From assembly GCA_020250175.1 (NCBI GenBank), contig JADCEN010000013.1, positions 124,001-188,000 on the forward strand: DNA of 64,000 nucleotides, read 5' to 3'. Source of the DNA: Rhodobacter sp. (lineage in GTDB: Bacteria; Pseudomonadota; Alphaproteobacteria; Rhodobacterales; Rhodobacteraceae). How positions within the stretch are numbered: the stretch's first letter is position 1; each line of letters starts with the position of its first letter. The notes beneath the pieces are model-generated. The model ran no database searches. It was given only the letters and a program-made list of their open reading frames with translations, and was not told where the DNA came from. Of this stretch, positions 36,848 through 45,405 are shown piece by piece. The translations under genes were made by a program, and so were the position numbers.

Positions 36848-37659
36848 TTCTGCCCCCGCATGGCGCGCACCCGGTTCATGAAATCTGCCGCGCGGTCGGG
36901 ATCGACGGCGTTCCAGGTGTGCCCGCCCACCTTCAGCGCCGATCCGACGATGCAGCCATCGGCCACCCGCAGAACATCTGCGACCGTGTCATGCCTGACC
37001 CCGGTATTGGCCATGACCGGCGTGTCGGGCAGCACCCGCTTCACCGCCGCAAGGTCACTGAGTGCCGCCGCCTCGCCGGTGATCTGGCCCGAAACAAGGA
37101 CCGCATCCGGCACCGAGGAAAACACCGCGCTGCGCGCCCGGTCGGGCAAGGGACGGCGGTCCAGACTGTCGGCGAATTCGGCCGAGACGTTGTACAGCAT
37201 GGCAAGGTCCGGGCGGCCCAGGCGGGTGCGATAGCGCAGTGCGGCCCCGGCATCGGGGGTCCATGGCCCCATGTCGCTGGCATAGGTTCCGGTGAAAATC
37301 TCGCGCACAAAGGCGGCCCCGGTGGCGGCAGCCAGGGCGACACTGCTCATCGGGTCCCACAGCACATTGACGCCGAAGGGCAGCGTGATGTCGCCGCGCA
37401 GACGCCCGATCACATAGCCCATCGTGGCGGTCGAGGCGGTATCGACGCGGAATTCATAGGGGCGGTCGTTTTCATTGCCGAACATGATGGCATCGAACCC
37501 CGCCGCCTGCAGCGCCAGCAGATCGGCGCGGGCAGCGCTGACCAGCCCCTCGAGTCCCGCACCGGCATCATGCAGCGGTGCCCCCGGCAGGGCCCAAAGG
37601 TGGACCATCGCAATCACCGGCTTGCCGTCACCGAAGACCCTGCGGAAATTCTGCACCAT
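36844..37659 (-). CDS. BtpA/SgcQ-family protein
   Basis: A 271-aa TIM-barrel protein with MVHLWALPGAPLHDAG, GFDAIMFGNENDRPY, LPFGVNVLWDPMSSVALA, PVMANTGVRHDTVADVLRVADG and VGSALKVGGHTWNAVD, the hallmarks of BtpA/SgcQ. The start is 37659 or 37662, with GGAGAG just upstream. It is the first gene of the leftward operon. The name BtpA comes from a photosystem I biogenesis factor in cyanobacteria, which does not apply here; an aldolase or phosphosugar role is more likely. Confidence 0.9.
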   Translation of the reverse strand: MVQNFRRVFGDGKPVIAMVHLWALPGAPLHDAGAGLEGLVSAARADLLALQAAGFDAIMFGNENDRPYEFRVDTASTATMGYVIGRLRGDITLPFGVNVLWDPMSSVALAAATGAAFVREIFTGTYASDMGPWTPDAGAALRYRTRLGRPDLAMLYNVSAEFADSLDRRPLPDRARSAVFSSVPDAVLVSGQITGEAAALSDLAAVKRVLPDTPVMANTGVRHDTVADVLRVADGCIVGSALKVGGHTWNAVDPDRAADFMNRVRAMRGQK

Positions 37660-37662
37660 CAT

Positions 37663-37751
37663 CTCTCCTTCTTCCGGGGCCGATGCTAGACAGATGCAGG
37701 GTGAAACCCAAGCTGATTCATGCCAGCGCGTCAGCTGACAGGGAGAATGAC
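37663..37751. promoter_or_regulatory. Divergent control region with a 10-bp palindrome
   Basis: The 89 bases between the leftward BtpA-like gene and the rightward aldo-keto reductase must hold both promoters. A perfect palindrome GTCAGCTGAC lies at 37730-37739, directly before the GGGAGAA ribosome site of the reductase, and is a possible operator. It differs from the CTAACATGTTAG dyad in front of the gntR-type gene. Confidence 0.35.
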
Positions 37752-38792
37752 ATGACATTGACAACCCGCCACTGGGACCGCCTTGGCAACGGCGGACTGA
37801 ACTTTACCGAACTGGGGTTCGGGACCGCGCCGATCGCCAATCTGTACCGCCCCGTCCCCGACGCCGAGGCCGATGCGGTGCTGAATGCGGCATGGGAGGC
37901 CGGGGTGCGCTATTTCGATACCGCGCCGCTGTACGGGCTGGGCCTGTCGGAGACGCGCCTGAACCGATTCCTGCGCGGCAAGCGGCGCGAGGATTATGTG
38001 ATCTCGACCAAGATCGGGCGGCTGCTGCGGGTGACAAAACCGGGCGAAGAGCGGGATTGCATCGGCAAGTTCTTTGACGTGCCGTCACGCAAGGAAGTGT
38101 ACGACTACAGCTATGACGGGACCATGCGGTCGCTGGAGTTCAGCCTGGAACGGCTGGGGCTGGACCGGGTGGATATCCTGTTCGCCCATGATCTGGACCT
38201 GTTCAACCACAAGACGCCGCAGGCACTGGGCGCGCGGCTGGACGAGTTCATGGCCGGGGGCTACCGCGCCCTGGTGAAGATGCGCGACGAGGGCGTCATC
38301 AAGGCCTTCGGTGCGGGCGTGAACGAATGGCAGCCCTGCCGGACGCTGACCGAGCGCGGCGATTTCGATCTGTTCCTGCTGGCGGGGCGCTATACCCTGC
38401 TGGAGCATGAGGCGCTGACCGAATATCTGCCGCTGGCGCTGGAACGCGGCATCGGGCTGGTGATGGGCGGGCCGTACAATTCCGGCATTCTGGCCACCGG
38501 ACCGCGCCCGGGGGCGTTCTGGTTCTATGATCCGGCCCCGCAAGAGGTGCTGGACCGTGCGGCGCAGCTTCAGGCGGTCTGCAGCGCGCATGGCGTGCGG
38601 CTGGTGGATGCCGCCTTCCAGTTCACGCTGCGGCATCCGGCTGTGGTGTCGGTTATTCCCGGCGGTCAGGGGGTGGCGGAAATGGCCGGCAACCTGGCAG
38701 CGCTGCATGCCAGAGTGCCAAACGCGCTTTGGGCCGAGTTGAAGGCAAAGGGGCTGATCCATGCTGAGGCACCCGTGGAGCAGGCCGTCTGA
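37752..38792 (+). CDS. Aldo-keto reductase, L-fucose / D-threo-aldose 1-dehydrogenase-like
   Basis: A 346-aa AKR-fold enzyme with ELGFGTAPIANLYRPV, YFDTAPLYGLGLSETRLNRFL (catalytic Asp and Tyr), STKIGRLL (catalytic Lys), LDRVDILFAHDLD (His) and an NAD(P) site near VVSVIPGGQGVAEMAGN. This subgroup includes L-fucose dehydrogenase, which oxidises L-fucose or D-arabinose to the lactone. The start has GGGAGAA upstream. It fits as the first step of the oxidative pathway completed at 40660-43791. No separate lactonase gene is visible. Confidence 0.88.
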   Translation: MTLTTRHWDRLGNGGLNFTELGFGTAPIANLYRPVPDAEADAVLNAAWEAGVRYFDTAPLYGLGLSETRLNRFLRGKRREDYVISTKIGRLLRVTKPGEERDCIGKFFDVPSRKEVYDYSYDGTMRSLEFSLERLGLDRVDILFAHDLDLFNHKTPQALGARLDEFMAGGYRALVKMRDEGVIKAFGAGVNEWQPCRTLTERGDFDLFLLAGRYTLLEHEALTEYLPLALERGIGLVMGGPYNSGILATGPRPGAFWFYDPAPQEVLDRAAQLQAVCSAHGVRLVDAAFQFTLRHPAVVSVIPGGQGVAEMAGNLAALHARVPNALWAELKAKGLIHAEAPVEQAV

Positions 38793-38837
38793 AGACCGGG
38801 CACGCCCGCTGTGCGCCGGGCGTGCCGCGACTGGTCT

Positions 38838-39818
38838 TCAGGCACCACCATACAGGGCATCCGCAACGATGCGCAGCGAAGCGGTGGCATCCTGCCGGGC
38901 TGTCGCCGCGCGAAGGTCGGCAGACGGCGCAAGCCGGGCGGCAACGGCGCGCAGCCGGTCTGCCATGCGCACATTCGCCGCCGCTTCCGCCACAGGGTCC
39001 AGCCCGCCGTGGTCGGGAAAGGTATCGAAATAGATCACGCCGTCATAGCCGATACGGTCCAGTTCCAGGAACAATTCCACCGTCTGCACCGGATGCACCG
39101 ACCCCACCATCAGCCCGTCGTCGCGCTTGCCGTAGCCGTCGTTCAGATGGACCCCCAGCAGACGCGATTTGCGCGCCACGACCGAGGCGACCTGTGCGGG
39201 AATTTCGCCCGCATAAAGCACATGCGCGAAATCCAGCGTGATGCCGGTGTTGGGGCGGTTCACCTCGGCCAGGGCCAGCAGGTTCATGCCCAGATCGGGA
39301 AGCAGGGCGAAGGCACGCGGCTCGTTCGGCTTGTATTCCACGGCGATGTCAAGTGCAGGGTTGTGATCGACCACTTCGGCCAGGGCCGCCACCGTCGCGT
39401 CCCACATCGCCGCATAATCACCCTGAAAGCTGTAATCGACGCCGTCCTGACCCAGCCACAGCGTCATGATCCTGCCGCCCATTTCGGCCAGCGCATCAAG
39501 ACCGCGCCTGGTGATGTCGATGGCCGCGCGGCGCACCCGCGCCTCGGGATGGGTAAAGGCCCCAAGGCGAAAACCGGGATCGGTATAGTAGCGCATCGCA
39601 AGCCCGTTCAGGGCAAGCCCCGCGCCGGACAGCACTTCGGACATTTGCGCGGGCGTATGCGCTTCGAAATGGTCGGGATAATTCAGGTCTGCGGCATCGA
39701 TGCCCGCCACCTGCCCCGCGCGCGCGATCATGTCGGCAGCCGTCGGCGTGCCGGGCAGGCCGATCTTGAAGGCGTTCAGGCGGGCGGCATAGCGCGGGCG
39801 GTTGGGAAGATCGGGCAT
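38838..39818 (-). CDS. Sugar phosphate isomerase/epimerase family (xylose-isomerase-like TIM barrel)
   Basis: A 326-aa AP-endonuclease-2/xylose-isomerase-like TIM barrel with metal-ligand motifs AVEYKPNEPRAF (Glu), ITLDFAHVLY (Asp, His), GVHLNDGYGKRDDGLM (His, Asp) and VIYFDTFPD. It resembles rhamnose or fucose isomerase-like proteins. It follows the GntR gene on the same strand after 17 bases and is convergent with the reductase gene. A role as isomerase or epimerase feeding the same pathway is inference. Confidence 0.85.
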   Translation of the reverse strand: MPDLPNRPRYAARLNAFKIGLPGTPTAADMIARAGQVAGIDAADLNYPDHFEAHTPAQMSEVLSGAGLALNGLAMRYYTDPGFRLGAFTHPEARVRRAAIDITRRGLDALAEMGGRIMTLWLGQDGVDYSFQGDYAAMWDATVAALAEVVDHNPALDIAVEYKPNEPRAFALLPDLGMNLLALAEVNRPNTGITLDFAHVLYAGEIPAQVASVVARKSRLLGVHLNDGYGKRDDGLMVGSVHPVQTVELFLELDRIGYDGVIYFDTFPDHGGLDPVAEAAANVRMADRLRAVAARLAPSADLRAATARQDATASLRIVADALYGGA

Positions 39819-39835
39819 GGCGGGCCTTCGCGGGA

Positions 39836-40528
39836 TCAGGCCGGATCAAACAGCTCCGGCCGGGCGATCATCAGGGGTTCCAGGAAGGTCAGAAGCTGCC
39901 CCAGATGGTGGCAGGTTGCAATGCGCGCCGCCACCGGATCATGCGCGTCCAGCGCGGCAACGATGGCATGGTGTTCGGCCAGCGTCGCCTGCACGCGCCC
40001 CGGATGCGGCAGCACCAGCTGGCGCGCCCGGTTGACATGCACCCAGGATGTTTCCGCCAGCCCGGCAAGCCGCTTGTACCCGGTGAAGGACAGGATCAAC
40101 TCGTGCATCTGGGCATCCATCTGGTAGAAGCCGGCAAAATCGGCATCGGTCACCAGCGCCTCCTGCACGCGCAGGTTGCGGCGCAACTGAACAAGCTGAT
40201 CCTCGGTGATGCTGTGCGCAACCGACTCGACCGCCGCAAGCTCCAGCGCCTCGCGCAGGAAGGCGCTTTCGCGGATCTCGTCCATCGAAAAGCGGGCGAC
40301 GAATGTTCCCGATTGCGGAACGACATCCACCAGCCCCTCGGCGGCCAGCCGGGCCACAGCCTCGGCCACCGGAGAGCGGGACACGCCAAGCGCCTCGCAA
40401 ATCTCGGGTTTGCGCAGAATTTCGCCGGGGCGATAGGCAAGCGACAGGATGGCGGATTTCAGCGACAGATAAACCCGGTGGGCCAGCGATCCGTCGTACT
40501 CTTCCAGCGGCCGCAGGCGCGGCGGCAT
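39836..40528 (-). CDS. GntR-family regulator, FadR/FCD subfamily
   Basis: A 230-aa regulator with an N-terminal winged helix (YRPGEILRKPEICEALGVSRSPVAEAVARLAAEGLV) and a C-terminal all-helical FCD ligand domain with the metal-binding pattern (MDAQMHELIL, HHAIVAAL, HHLGQ). The start at 40528 is preferred over 40570 because the promoter identified upstream would place transcription start near 40570. It is divergent from the UxaA-family gene and probably represses it. Confidence 0.9.
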   Translation of the reverse strand: MPPRLRPLEEYDGSLAHRVYLSLKSAILSLAYRPGEILRKPEICEALGVSRSPVAEAVARLAAEGLVDVVPQSGTFVARFSMDEIRESAFLREALELAAVESVAHSITEDQLVQLRRNLRVQEALVTDADFAGFYQMDAQMHELILSFTGYKRLAGLAETSWVHVNRARQLVLPHPGRVQATLAEHHAIVAALDAHDPVAARIATCHHLGQLLTFLEPLMIARPELFDPA

Positions 40529-40571
40529 GGGGTTTGGCTCTTGCGGCGCAATGTCTTTACCGGGTAGCATA

Positions 40572-40604
40572 CTAACATGTTAGCTGGGGTCGGGCCTCTG
40601 TCAA
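40572..40604 (-). promoter_or_regulatory. gntR-type gene promoter overlapped by a perfect palindrome
   Basis: On the minus strand TTGACA (40604-40599), a 16-base spacer and TAACAT (40582-40577) form a sigma-70-like promoter. The -10 element lies inside the perfect 12-bp palindrome CTAACATGTTAG (40572-40583), a form typical of FCD-type GntR operators. Binding would block this promoter, giving autorepression, and it could also affect the divergent dehydratase operon. Confidence 0.65.
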
Positions 40605-40659
40605 GCAATCTGGCGTTGCGTGGCACCGGGCCGCCCCCACAGGTCTGGAAAGGTGCCGC

Positions 40660-42186
40660 ATGACGAACCCCGTTCCCGATGCGATCCGTCTCAATCCGTC
40701 TGACAATGTCGTCATTGCGCTGCGCGACCTTGGCTCTGGCAGTGTGGTGCCCGATGTTGCGGTGCCGCTGACCGGGCCTGTGGCGCGCGGACACAAGATT
40801 GCGGCACGGGCGGTGGCACCGGGGGAAAACGTGATCCGCTACGGTCAGATCATCGGCGTGGCGACCCGGCCCATCGCGGCGGGCGAGCCTGTGCATACGC
40901 ATAATCTGGGCATGGGCACGCATGTGCAGGACTATGCCCATGCGACTGAGGTGCACCCCCTGCCCGCCCCCGCAGCGCCGCGCAGCTTCATGGGCTATCA
41001 CCGGGCTGACGGCGGGGTGGGCACGCGCAATTACCTGGGCATCCTGACCTCGGTGAACTGTTCCGGTTCCGTCGCGCGCTTCATCGCAGAGGGTGTGGAA
41101 AAGGCGGGCTGGCTGGCCGGATTTCCCAATGTCGACGGGGTCGTGCCGATCGTGCATGGCACAGGTTGCGGCATGTCGGGCAAGGACGAAGGCTATGACA
41201 CGCTGTTTCGCACGCTGGCAGGCTATGCGCGCAATCCGAATTTCGCCGGAATCCTGCTGGTGGGGCTGGGGTGTGAGGTGATGCAGGTGCCCGACCTGAT
41301 CGGCAAGGCACGGATGCGGGCCGACGGCAACTTCCGCTACATGACGATCCAGCAGACCGGCGGCACCCGCAGGACCATCCAGCGCGGCATGGAACTGCTG
41401 CGCGAGATGGCCGAAGTGGCAAACCGGTCCACACGCCAGCCGGCGGGGCTGGACCATCTGATGATCGGCCTGCAATGCGGCGGGTCGGACGGCTATTCGG
41501 GCATCACCGCCAACCCGGCGCTGGGCCATGCGTCGGACCTGCTGGTGGCCCATGGCGGGACCACGATCTTGTCGGAAACCCCGGAAATCTATGGGGCCGA
41601 GCATCTGCTGACCCGCCGTGCCGTAACGCCCGAGGTGGGCGCCCGGATTGTGGAGCGCATCCGCTGGTGGGAAGAGTACACCGCGCGCAACGGCGGCGAG
41701 ATGGACAACAACCCGTCGCCCGGCAACAAGAAGGGTGGCCTGACCACCATCCTGGAAAAATCGCTGGGCGCGGTGGCCAAGGGCGGCTCTGCCCCGCTCA
41801 CGCAGGTCTACAAATTCGCCGAGCCGATAACCGAACGCGGTTTCGTCTTCATGGACAGCCCCGGCTATGACCCCGCCTCGGTCACCGGGCAGATTGCAAG
41901 CGGGGCCAATCTGATTGCCTTCACCACCGGGCGCGGATCGGTGTCCGGCTATAAGCCGACGCCCTGCATCAAGCTTGCCACCAACACCGAGATGTATCAG
42001 CGGATGTCCGAGGACATGGATATCAACTGCGGTGACATCATCACCGAAGGCGTGACGCTGGAGCAGAAGGGGCACGAGATTTTCGAGCTGTTCCTGCGCG
42101 TCGCCTCGGGCGAGCCGACAAAATCGGAAGAGCTGGGCTTTGGCGGGGCAGAATTCGTGCCCTGGGCCATGGGCGCGGTGATGTAG
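40660..42186 (+). CDS. UxaA-family sugar-acid dehydratase
   Basis: A 508-aa dehydratase of the altronate/galactarate dehydratase family with an N-terminal SAF domain (residues ~1-110) and the C-terminal catalytic part (GVGTRNYLGILTSVNCSGSVAR, GTGCGM, LLVGLGCEV, LQCGGSDGYSGITANP, DNNPSPGNKKGG, EPITERGFVFMDSPGYDP). Conserved cysteines in NCSGS, GCGM and GLGCE probably bind iron. The likely reaction is dehydration of a sugar acid such as L-fuconate or D-arabinonate to a 2-keto-3-deoxy acid. Substrate assignment rests on the downstream SDR and FAH genes. Confidence 0.9.
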   Translation: MTNPVPDAIRLNPSDNVVIALRDLGSGSVVPDVAVPLTGPVARGHKIAARAVAPGENVIRYGQIIGVATRPIAAGEPVHTHNLGMGTHVQDYAHATEVHPLPAPAAPRSFMGYHRADGGVGTRNYLGILTSVNCSGSVARFIAEGVEKAGWLAGFPNVDGVVPIVHGTGCGMSGKDEGYDTLFRTLAGYARNPNFAGILLVGLGCEVMQVPDLIGKARMRADGNFRYMTIQQTGGTRRTIQRGMELLREMAEVANRSTRQPAGLDHLMIGLQCGGSDGYSGITANPALGHASDLLVAHGGTTILSETPEIYGAEHLLTRRAVTPEVGARIVERIRWWEEYTARNGGEMDNNPSPGNKKGGLTTILEKSLGAVAKGGSAPLTQVYKFAEPITERGFVFMDSPGYDPASVTGQIASGANLIAFTTGRGSVSGYKPTPCIKLATNTEMYQRMSEDMDINCGDIITEGVTLEQKGHEIFELFLRVASGEPTKSEELGFGGAEFVPWAMGAVM

Positions 42187-42196
42187 GGGGGCGGGG

Positions 42197-42931
42197 ATGC
42201 GATTGCAGGGCAAGACGGCGTTTTGCACGGCGTCAGGTGCGGGGATCGGGCTTGCGACGGTGCGCGCCTTTGCCCGCGAAGGGGCGCGGGTGATCGCAAC
42301 CGACATCTCCGCGGCAGCACTGGAACCGCTTGCGGCAGAGGGGTTGGAAACCCATGCGCTGGATGTGACCGATGGCGCGGCGGTTGCGGCGCTGACGTCA
42401 CAGGTGGGGGTGCCCGATGTGCTGTTCAACTGCGCGGGCTATGTCCATGCCGGCACGATCCTGGACTGTGACGAGGCGGATTTCGACTTTTCGGTGAACC
42501 TGAATGTCAAATCGCTCTACCGGGTGACCCGCGCCTTCCTGCCGGGGATGATCGATGCGGGCGGCGGTTCCATCATCAACATCGCCTCGGTCGCGTCCTC
42601 GATCATCGCGGCCCCGAACCGCTTTGTCTACGGGGCCACCAAGGCGGCGGTGATCGGCATCACCAAATCGGTGGCGGCAGATTATGTGACGCGGGGCATC
42701 CGCTGCAACGCGATCTGCCCGGCAACGGTCGAAAGCCCGTCGCTGCAGGCCCGCATGGCGGCCACGGGCGATGCCGTGGCGGCACGGGCCGCCTTCATTG
42801 CACGCCAGCCCATGGGGCGGATCGGCGCCCCGGAAGAAATCGCAGCCCTTGCGGTCTACCTGGCAAGCGACGAAAGTGCCTTCATCACCGGCCAGGCCAT
42901 TGCCATTGACGGCGGCTGGACGAACATCTGA
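42197..42931 (+). CDS. SDR dehydrogenase, 2-keto-3-deoxy-L-fuconate dehydrogenase-like
   Basis: A 244-aa short-chain dehydrogenase that closely resembles the DHRS6/KDF-dehydrogenase subgroup: GAGIGLATVRAFAREGARVIATDIS, LFNCAGYVHAGTILDCDEADFDF, SVASS, the active YGATK and GIRCNAICPATVESPSLQ, then SDESAFITGQAIAIDGGW. It would oxidise a 2-keto-3-deoxy acid at C4 with NAD+. It starts 10 bases after the dehydratase stop. Confidence 0.9.
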   Translation: MRLQGKTAFCTASGAGIGLATVRAFAREGARVIATDISAAALEPLAAEGLETHALDVTDGAAVAALTSQVGVPDVLFNCAGYVHAGTILDCDEADFDFSVNLNVKSLYRVTRAFLPGMIDAGGGSIINIASVASSIIAAPNRFVYGATKAAVIGITKSVAADYVTRGIRCNAICPATVESPSLQARMAATGDAVAARAAFIARQPMGRIGAPEEIAALAVYLASDESAFITGQAIAIDGGWTNI

Positions 42932-42939
42932 GGATTTGC

Positions 42940-43791
42940 ATGAAACTTCTTCGCTATGGCCCTGTCGGGGGGGAAAAACCCGGGATTCTGGACAGCCGCG
43001 GGCATCTGCGGGACCTCTCGGCGCATGTCGATGACATCGCCGGCGCGGTGCTGACGCCCGAAGGGCTGGATCATCTGCGCGGCATCAATCCCGAAAGCCT
43101 GCCGGTTGTCACCGGGTCGCCCCGGATCGGGGCTTGCGTGGGCCGGATCGGCAAGTTCATCTGCGTCGGGCTGAACTATGCCGACCACGCGGCGGAATCC
43201 GGCATGCCCGTTCCGCCGGAGCCGGTGCTGTTCATGAAGGCGACCTCGGCCGTCTGCGGCCCGAATGACGATGTGATCATTCCCAAAGGGTCACTGAAGA
43301 CCGACTGGGAAGTGGAACTGGGCGTCGTGATCGGGCGCGAGGCGCGCTATGTGGATGAAGCTGACGCGATGTCGCATGTGGCGGGATACTGCGTGATCAA
43401 TGATGTGTCCGAGCGCGCCTTTCAGATCGAACGCGCCGGGCAATGGGTAAAGGGCAAGTCGGCCGATACCTTTGGGCCGACGGGGCCGTGGCTGGTGACG
43501 GCCGACGAGGTGGCGGACCCGCAGGATCTGCAGATGTGGCTGGCGGTGGACGGACACAGGTACCAGAACGGCAGCACCAGAACGATGGTCTACGGTGTGC
43601 GCCACCTTGTCAGCTACATCTCGCAGTTCATGTCGCTGCAGCCGGGCGACGTGATATCCACCGGCACGCCGCCCGGTGTGGGCATGGGCCAGAAACCCGC
43701 GCCCGTTTACCTGCGCCCCGGCCAGGTGATGACGCTGGGCATCGACGGGCTGGGCGAACAGCGCCAGACCACCCGCGCCTGGACCGCCTGA
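42940..43791 (+). CDS. FAH-family 2,4-diketo-3-deoxy acid hydrolase
   Basis: A 283-aa fumarylacetoacetate-hydrolase-fold enzyme with IGKFICVGLNYADHAAESG, EPVLFMKATSAVCGPND, DWEVELGVVIGREAR (metal-binding Glu), INDVSERAFQ and STGTPPGVGMG. In the oxidative L-fucose and L-rhamnose pathways this enzyme splits the 2,4-diketo-3-deoxy acid into pyruvate and lactate. It is 8 bases after the SDR gene and ends the operon, convergent with cheD. Confidence 0.9.
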   Translation: MKLLRYGPVGGEKPGILDSRGHLRDLSAHVDDIAGAVLTPEGLDHLRGINPESLPVVTGSPRIGACVGRIGKFICVGLNYADHAAESGMPVPPEPVLFMKATSAVCGPNDDVIIPKGSLKTDWEVELGVVIGREARYVDEADAMSHVAGYCVINDVSERAFQIERAGQWVKGKSADTFGPTGPWLVTADEVADPQDLQMWLAVDGHRYQNGSTRTMVYGVRHLVSYISQFMSLQPGDVISTGTPPGVGMGQKPAPVYLRPGQVMTLGIDGLGEQRQTTRAWTA

Positions 43792-43802
43792 CGGCGGCGC
43801 GG

Positions 43803-44342
43803 CTAGAACAGGATGACGTCGTCCTTGCCTGCGGGTTTGCGGGCCGGGGCCGTGACCGTTTTCTGTTCGGGAATCGCCCCGTCGACGATCAGCTGGCGCA
43901 CATGCCCGGTGGCGGGGCGGAAGATGATCCGCCGCGCCTGTGTGCCGCCCAGGCTTTTGGCGATGCAGGGAATGTCTTCGTCGCTGAGGTAGCCCAGCGC
44001 AAAGGTGGCATTTGCCTGCCCGATCGGCCCCAGGGCGTCGGTCACATTGGCCCCGCCGAACAGCTTGGCCTGCAGCGCGCTTCGCCGTGCGCCCAGCTTC
44101 AGCAGTTCGTTGATCAGCACTTCCATCGCATGCGCCCCATAGCGCAGCATTTTCGCATCACCCTGCCCCGGGGCGGCGGGCAGCAGGAAATGGTTCATGC
44201 CGCCAACCCGGGCGCTTGGGTCCCACATGCAGACGGCAACGCAAGACCCCAGCACGGTTGACAGCACCTCGGCCGGATCGCGCGAGACCCTGTATTCGCC
44301 CTGGACAATGTAGCTTGTCCGATCATTGGCCCCGCTGTTCAC
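43803..44342 (-). CDS. cheD: Chemoreceptor glutamine deamidase CheD
   Basis: A 179-aa CheD with the conserved catalytic cysteine in LGSCVAVCMWDP, the histidine in GGMNHFLLP and FGGANV. It deamidates glutamines in chemoreceptors, tuning receptor activity. The gene overlaps cheB by 4 bases and is the last gene of the leftward che operon. Confidence 0.95.
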   Translation of the reverse strand: MNSGANDRTSYIVQGEYRVSRDPAEVLSTVLGSCVAVCMWDPSARVGGMNHFLLPAAPGQGDAKMLRYGAHAMEVLINELLKLGARRSALQAKLFGGANVTDALGPIGQANATFALGYLSDEDIPCIAKSLGGTQARRIIFRPATGHVRQLIVDGAIPEQKTVTAPARKPAGKDDVILF

Positions 44343-45349
44343 CGGGCCACCGACGAGCCTTCAGAGACCTGGGCACAGGCCCTGAGAATCTCGGCCCCGA
44401 TTTTCTGCAGAGGCAGACGCTGTTGCACCGCCCCCATGTCCCAGGCCGCCCCCGGCATGCCGTAAACGACCGAACTGCCTTCGTCTTGTGCCAGTGTCGT
44501 CGCCCCGCCGTTGCGCAACTCCAGCAGACCTGCAGCGCCATCCCGGCCCATGCCGGTCAGCAGGGCGGCAACAACGCGGTCTGCAACCGGCACGGCCGAG
44601 CGGAACAGCTCATCAACCGAAGGCATATGCCCCGAAACCGGCGGCCCGGACGAGACCGTGCAGCGAATCGCATCGCCATGGGACAGGCGCAGATGCCCCT
44701 CGATGCCCGCCGCCACACAGATGGTTCCCTGACGCAGGATCAGCCCGCTGTGCGCCGGTATGACCGTTGCCTTGCAGCGCCGGTCCAGCAGGCGGATGAG
44801 GCTGTCCGAGAAATTCCGCCCGGTATGCTGCACAACGGCGGTGGGCGGGCAATCCTGGGGGAAGGCGGCAAGAACAGACAGCAGCGCATCCACCCCGCCG
44901 GTCGAAGCCCCGATCAGAACCAGCCTGTCCCGCCCAAGCCGCAGGTCCGGGGCCGGAACCGCCGGCGTTGCGCCGAAGACCGCCCGTCCGACGGACCGGG
45001 CCTGCTCGATGGCGGCGAACAGCTGTGGTCCGGTCATGCCGGAGTGAACCATCGGCACTTCGGTTCTGGCCGGTCCTGCCGCCGCCGCGGGTGGGGTGGG
45101 CAGGATGCCCACCCACCGCGCATCCAGCGCGTAGAACAGTGACCGCATGCAGTCCCATTCCGGCACGGTGGTATACTCCTGCGCCACAAGAACGACATCG
45201 GGTTCCATCGCTTCGGCCAGGGTATAGGTCTCGGACAGGTCGGCGGCACTTCCGATCACGGTAAGGCCGGGATGATCCGACAATGCCTTGATCAGGCGGC
45301 CTCGGGTCACGGCACTTGATGTTGCGACAAGCAGTTTTACAGGGGGCAT
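44339..45349 (-). CDS. cheB: Protein-glutamate methylesterase CheB with degenerate receiver
   Basis: A 336-aa CheB. The C-terminal methylesterase domain is intact: GASTGG (nucleophile Ser), QHTGRNFSDSL (His) and TGMGRDGAAG (Asp). The N-terminal ~110 residues have the receiver layout, but the acidic pocket is lost (VATSSAV instead of VDDSA) and the acceptor region reads PDVVLVAQEYTTV where an Asp is expected. Phosphorylation by CheA is therefore unlikely, so its activity must be controlled in another way. It overlaps cheD. Confidence 0.9.
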   Translation of the reverse strand: MPPVKLLVATSSAVTRGRLIKALSDHPGLTVIGSAADLSETYTLAEAMEPDVVLVAQEYTTVPEWDCMRSLFYALDARWVGILPTPPAAAAGPARTEVPMVHSGMTGPQLFAAIEQARSVGRAVFGATPAVPAPDLRLGRDRLVLIGASTGGVDALLSVLAAFPQDCPPTAVVQHTGRNFSDSLIRLLDRRCKATVIPAHSGLILRQGTICVAAGIEGHLRLSHGDAIRCTVSSGPPVSGHMPSVDELFRSAVPVADRVVAALLTGMGRDGAAGLLELRNGGATTLAQDEGSSVVYGMPGAAWDMGAVQQRLPLQKIGAEILRACAQVSEGSSVAR

Positions 45350-45405
45350 CGGTCCGTCCTTTCCATGGGCCGAAGGTCAACGGGGTGGCAGGCCGCATCC
45401 ATCTG

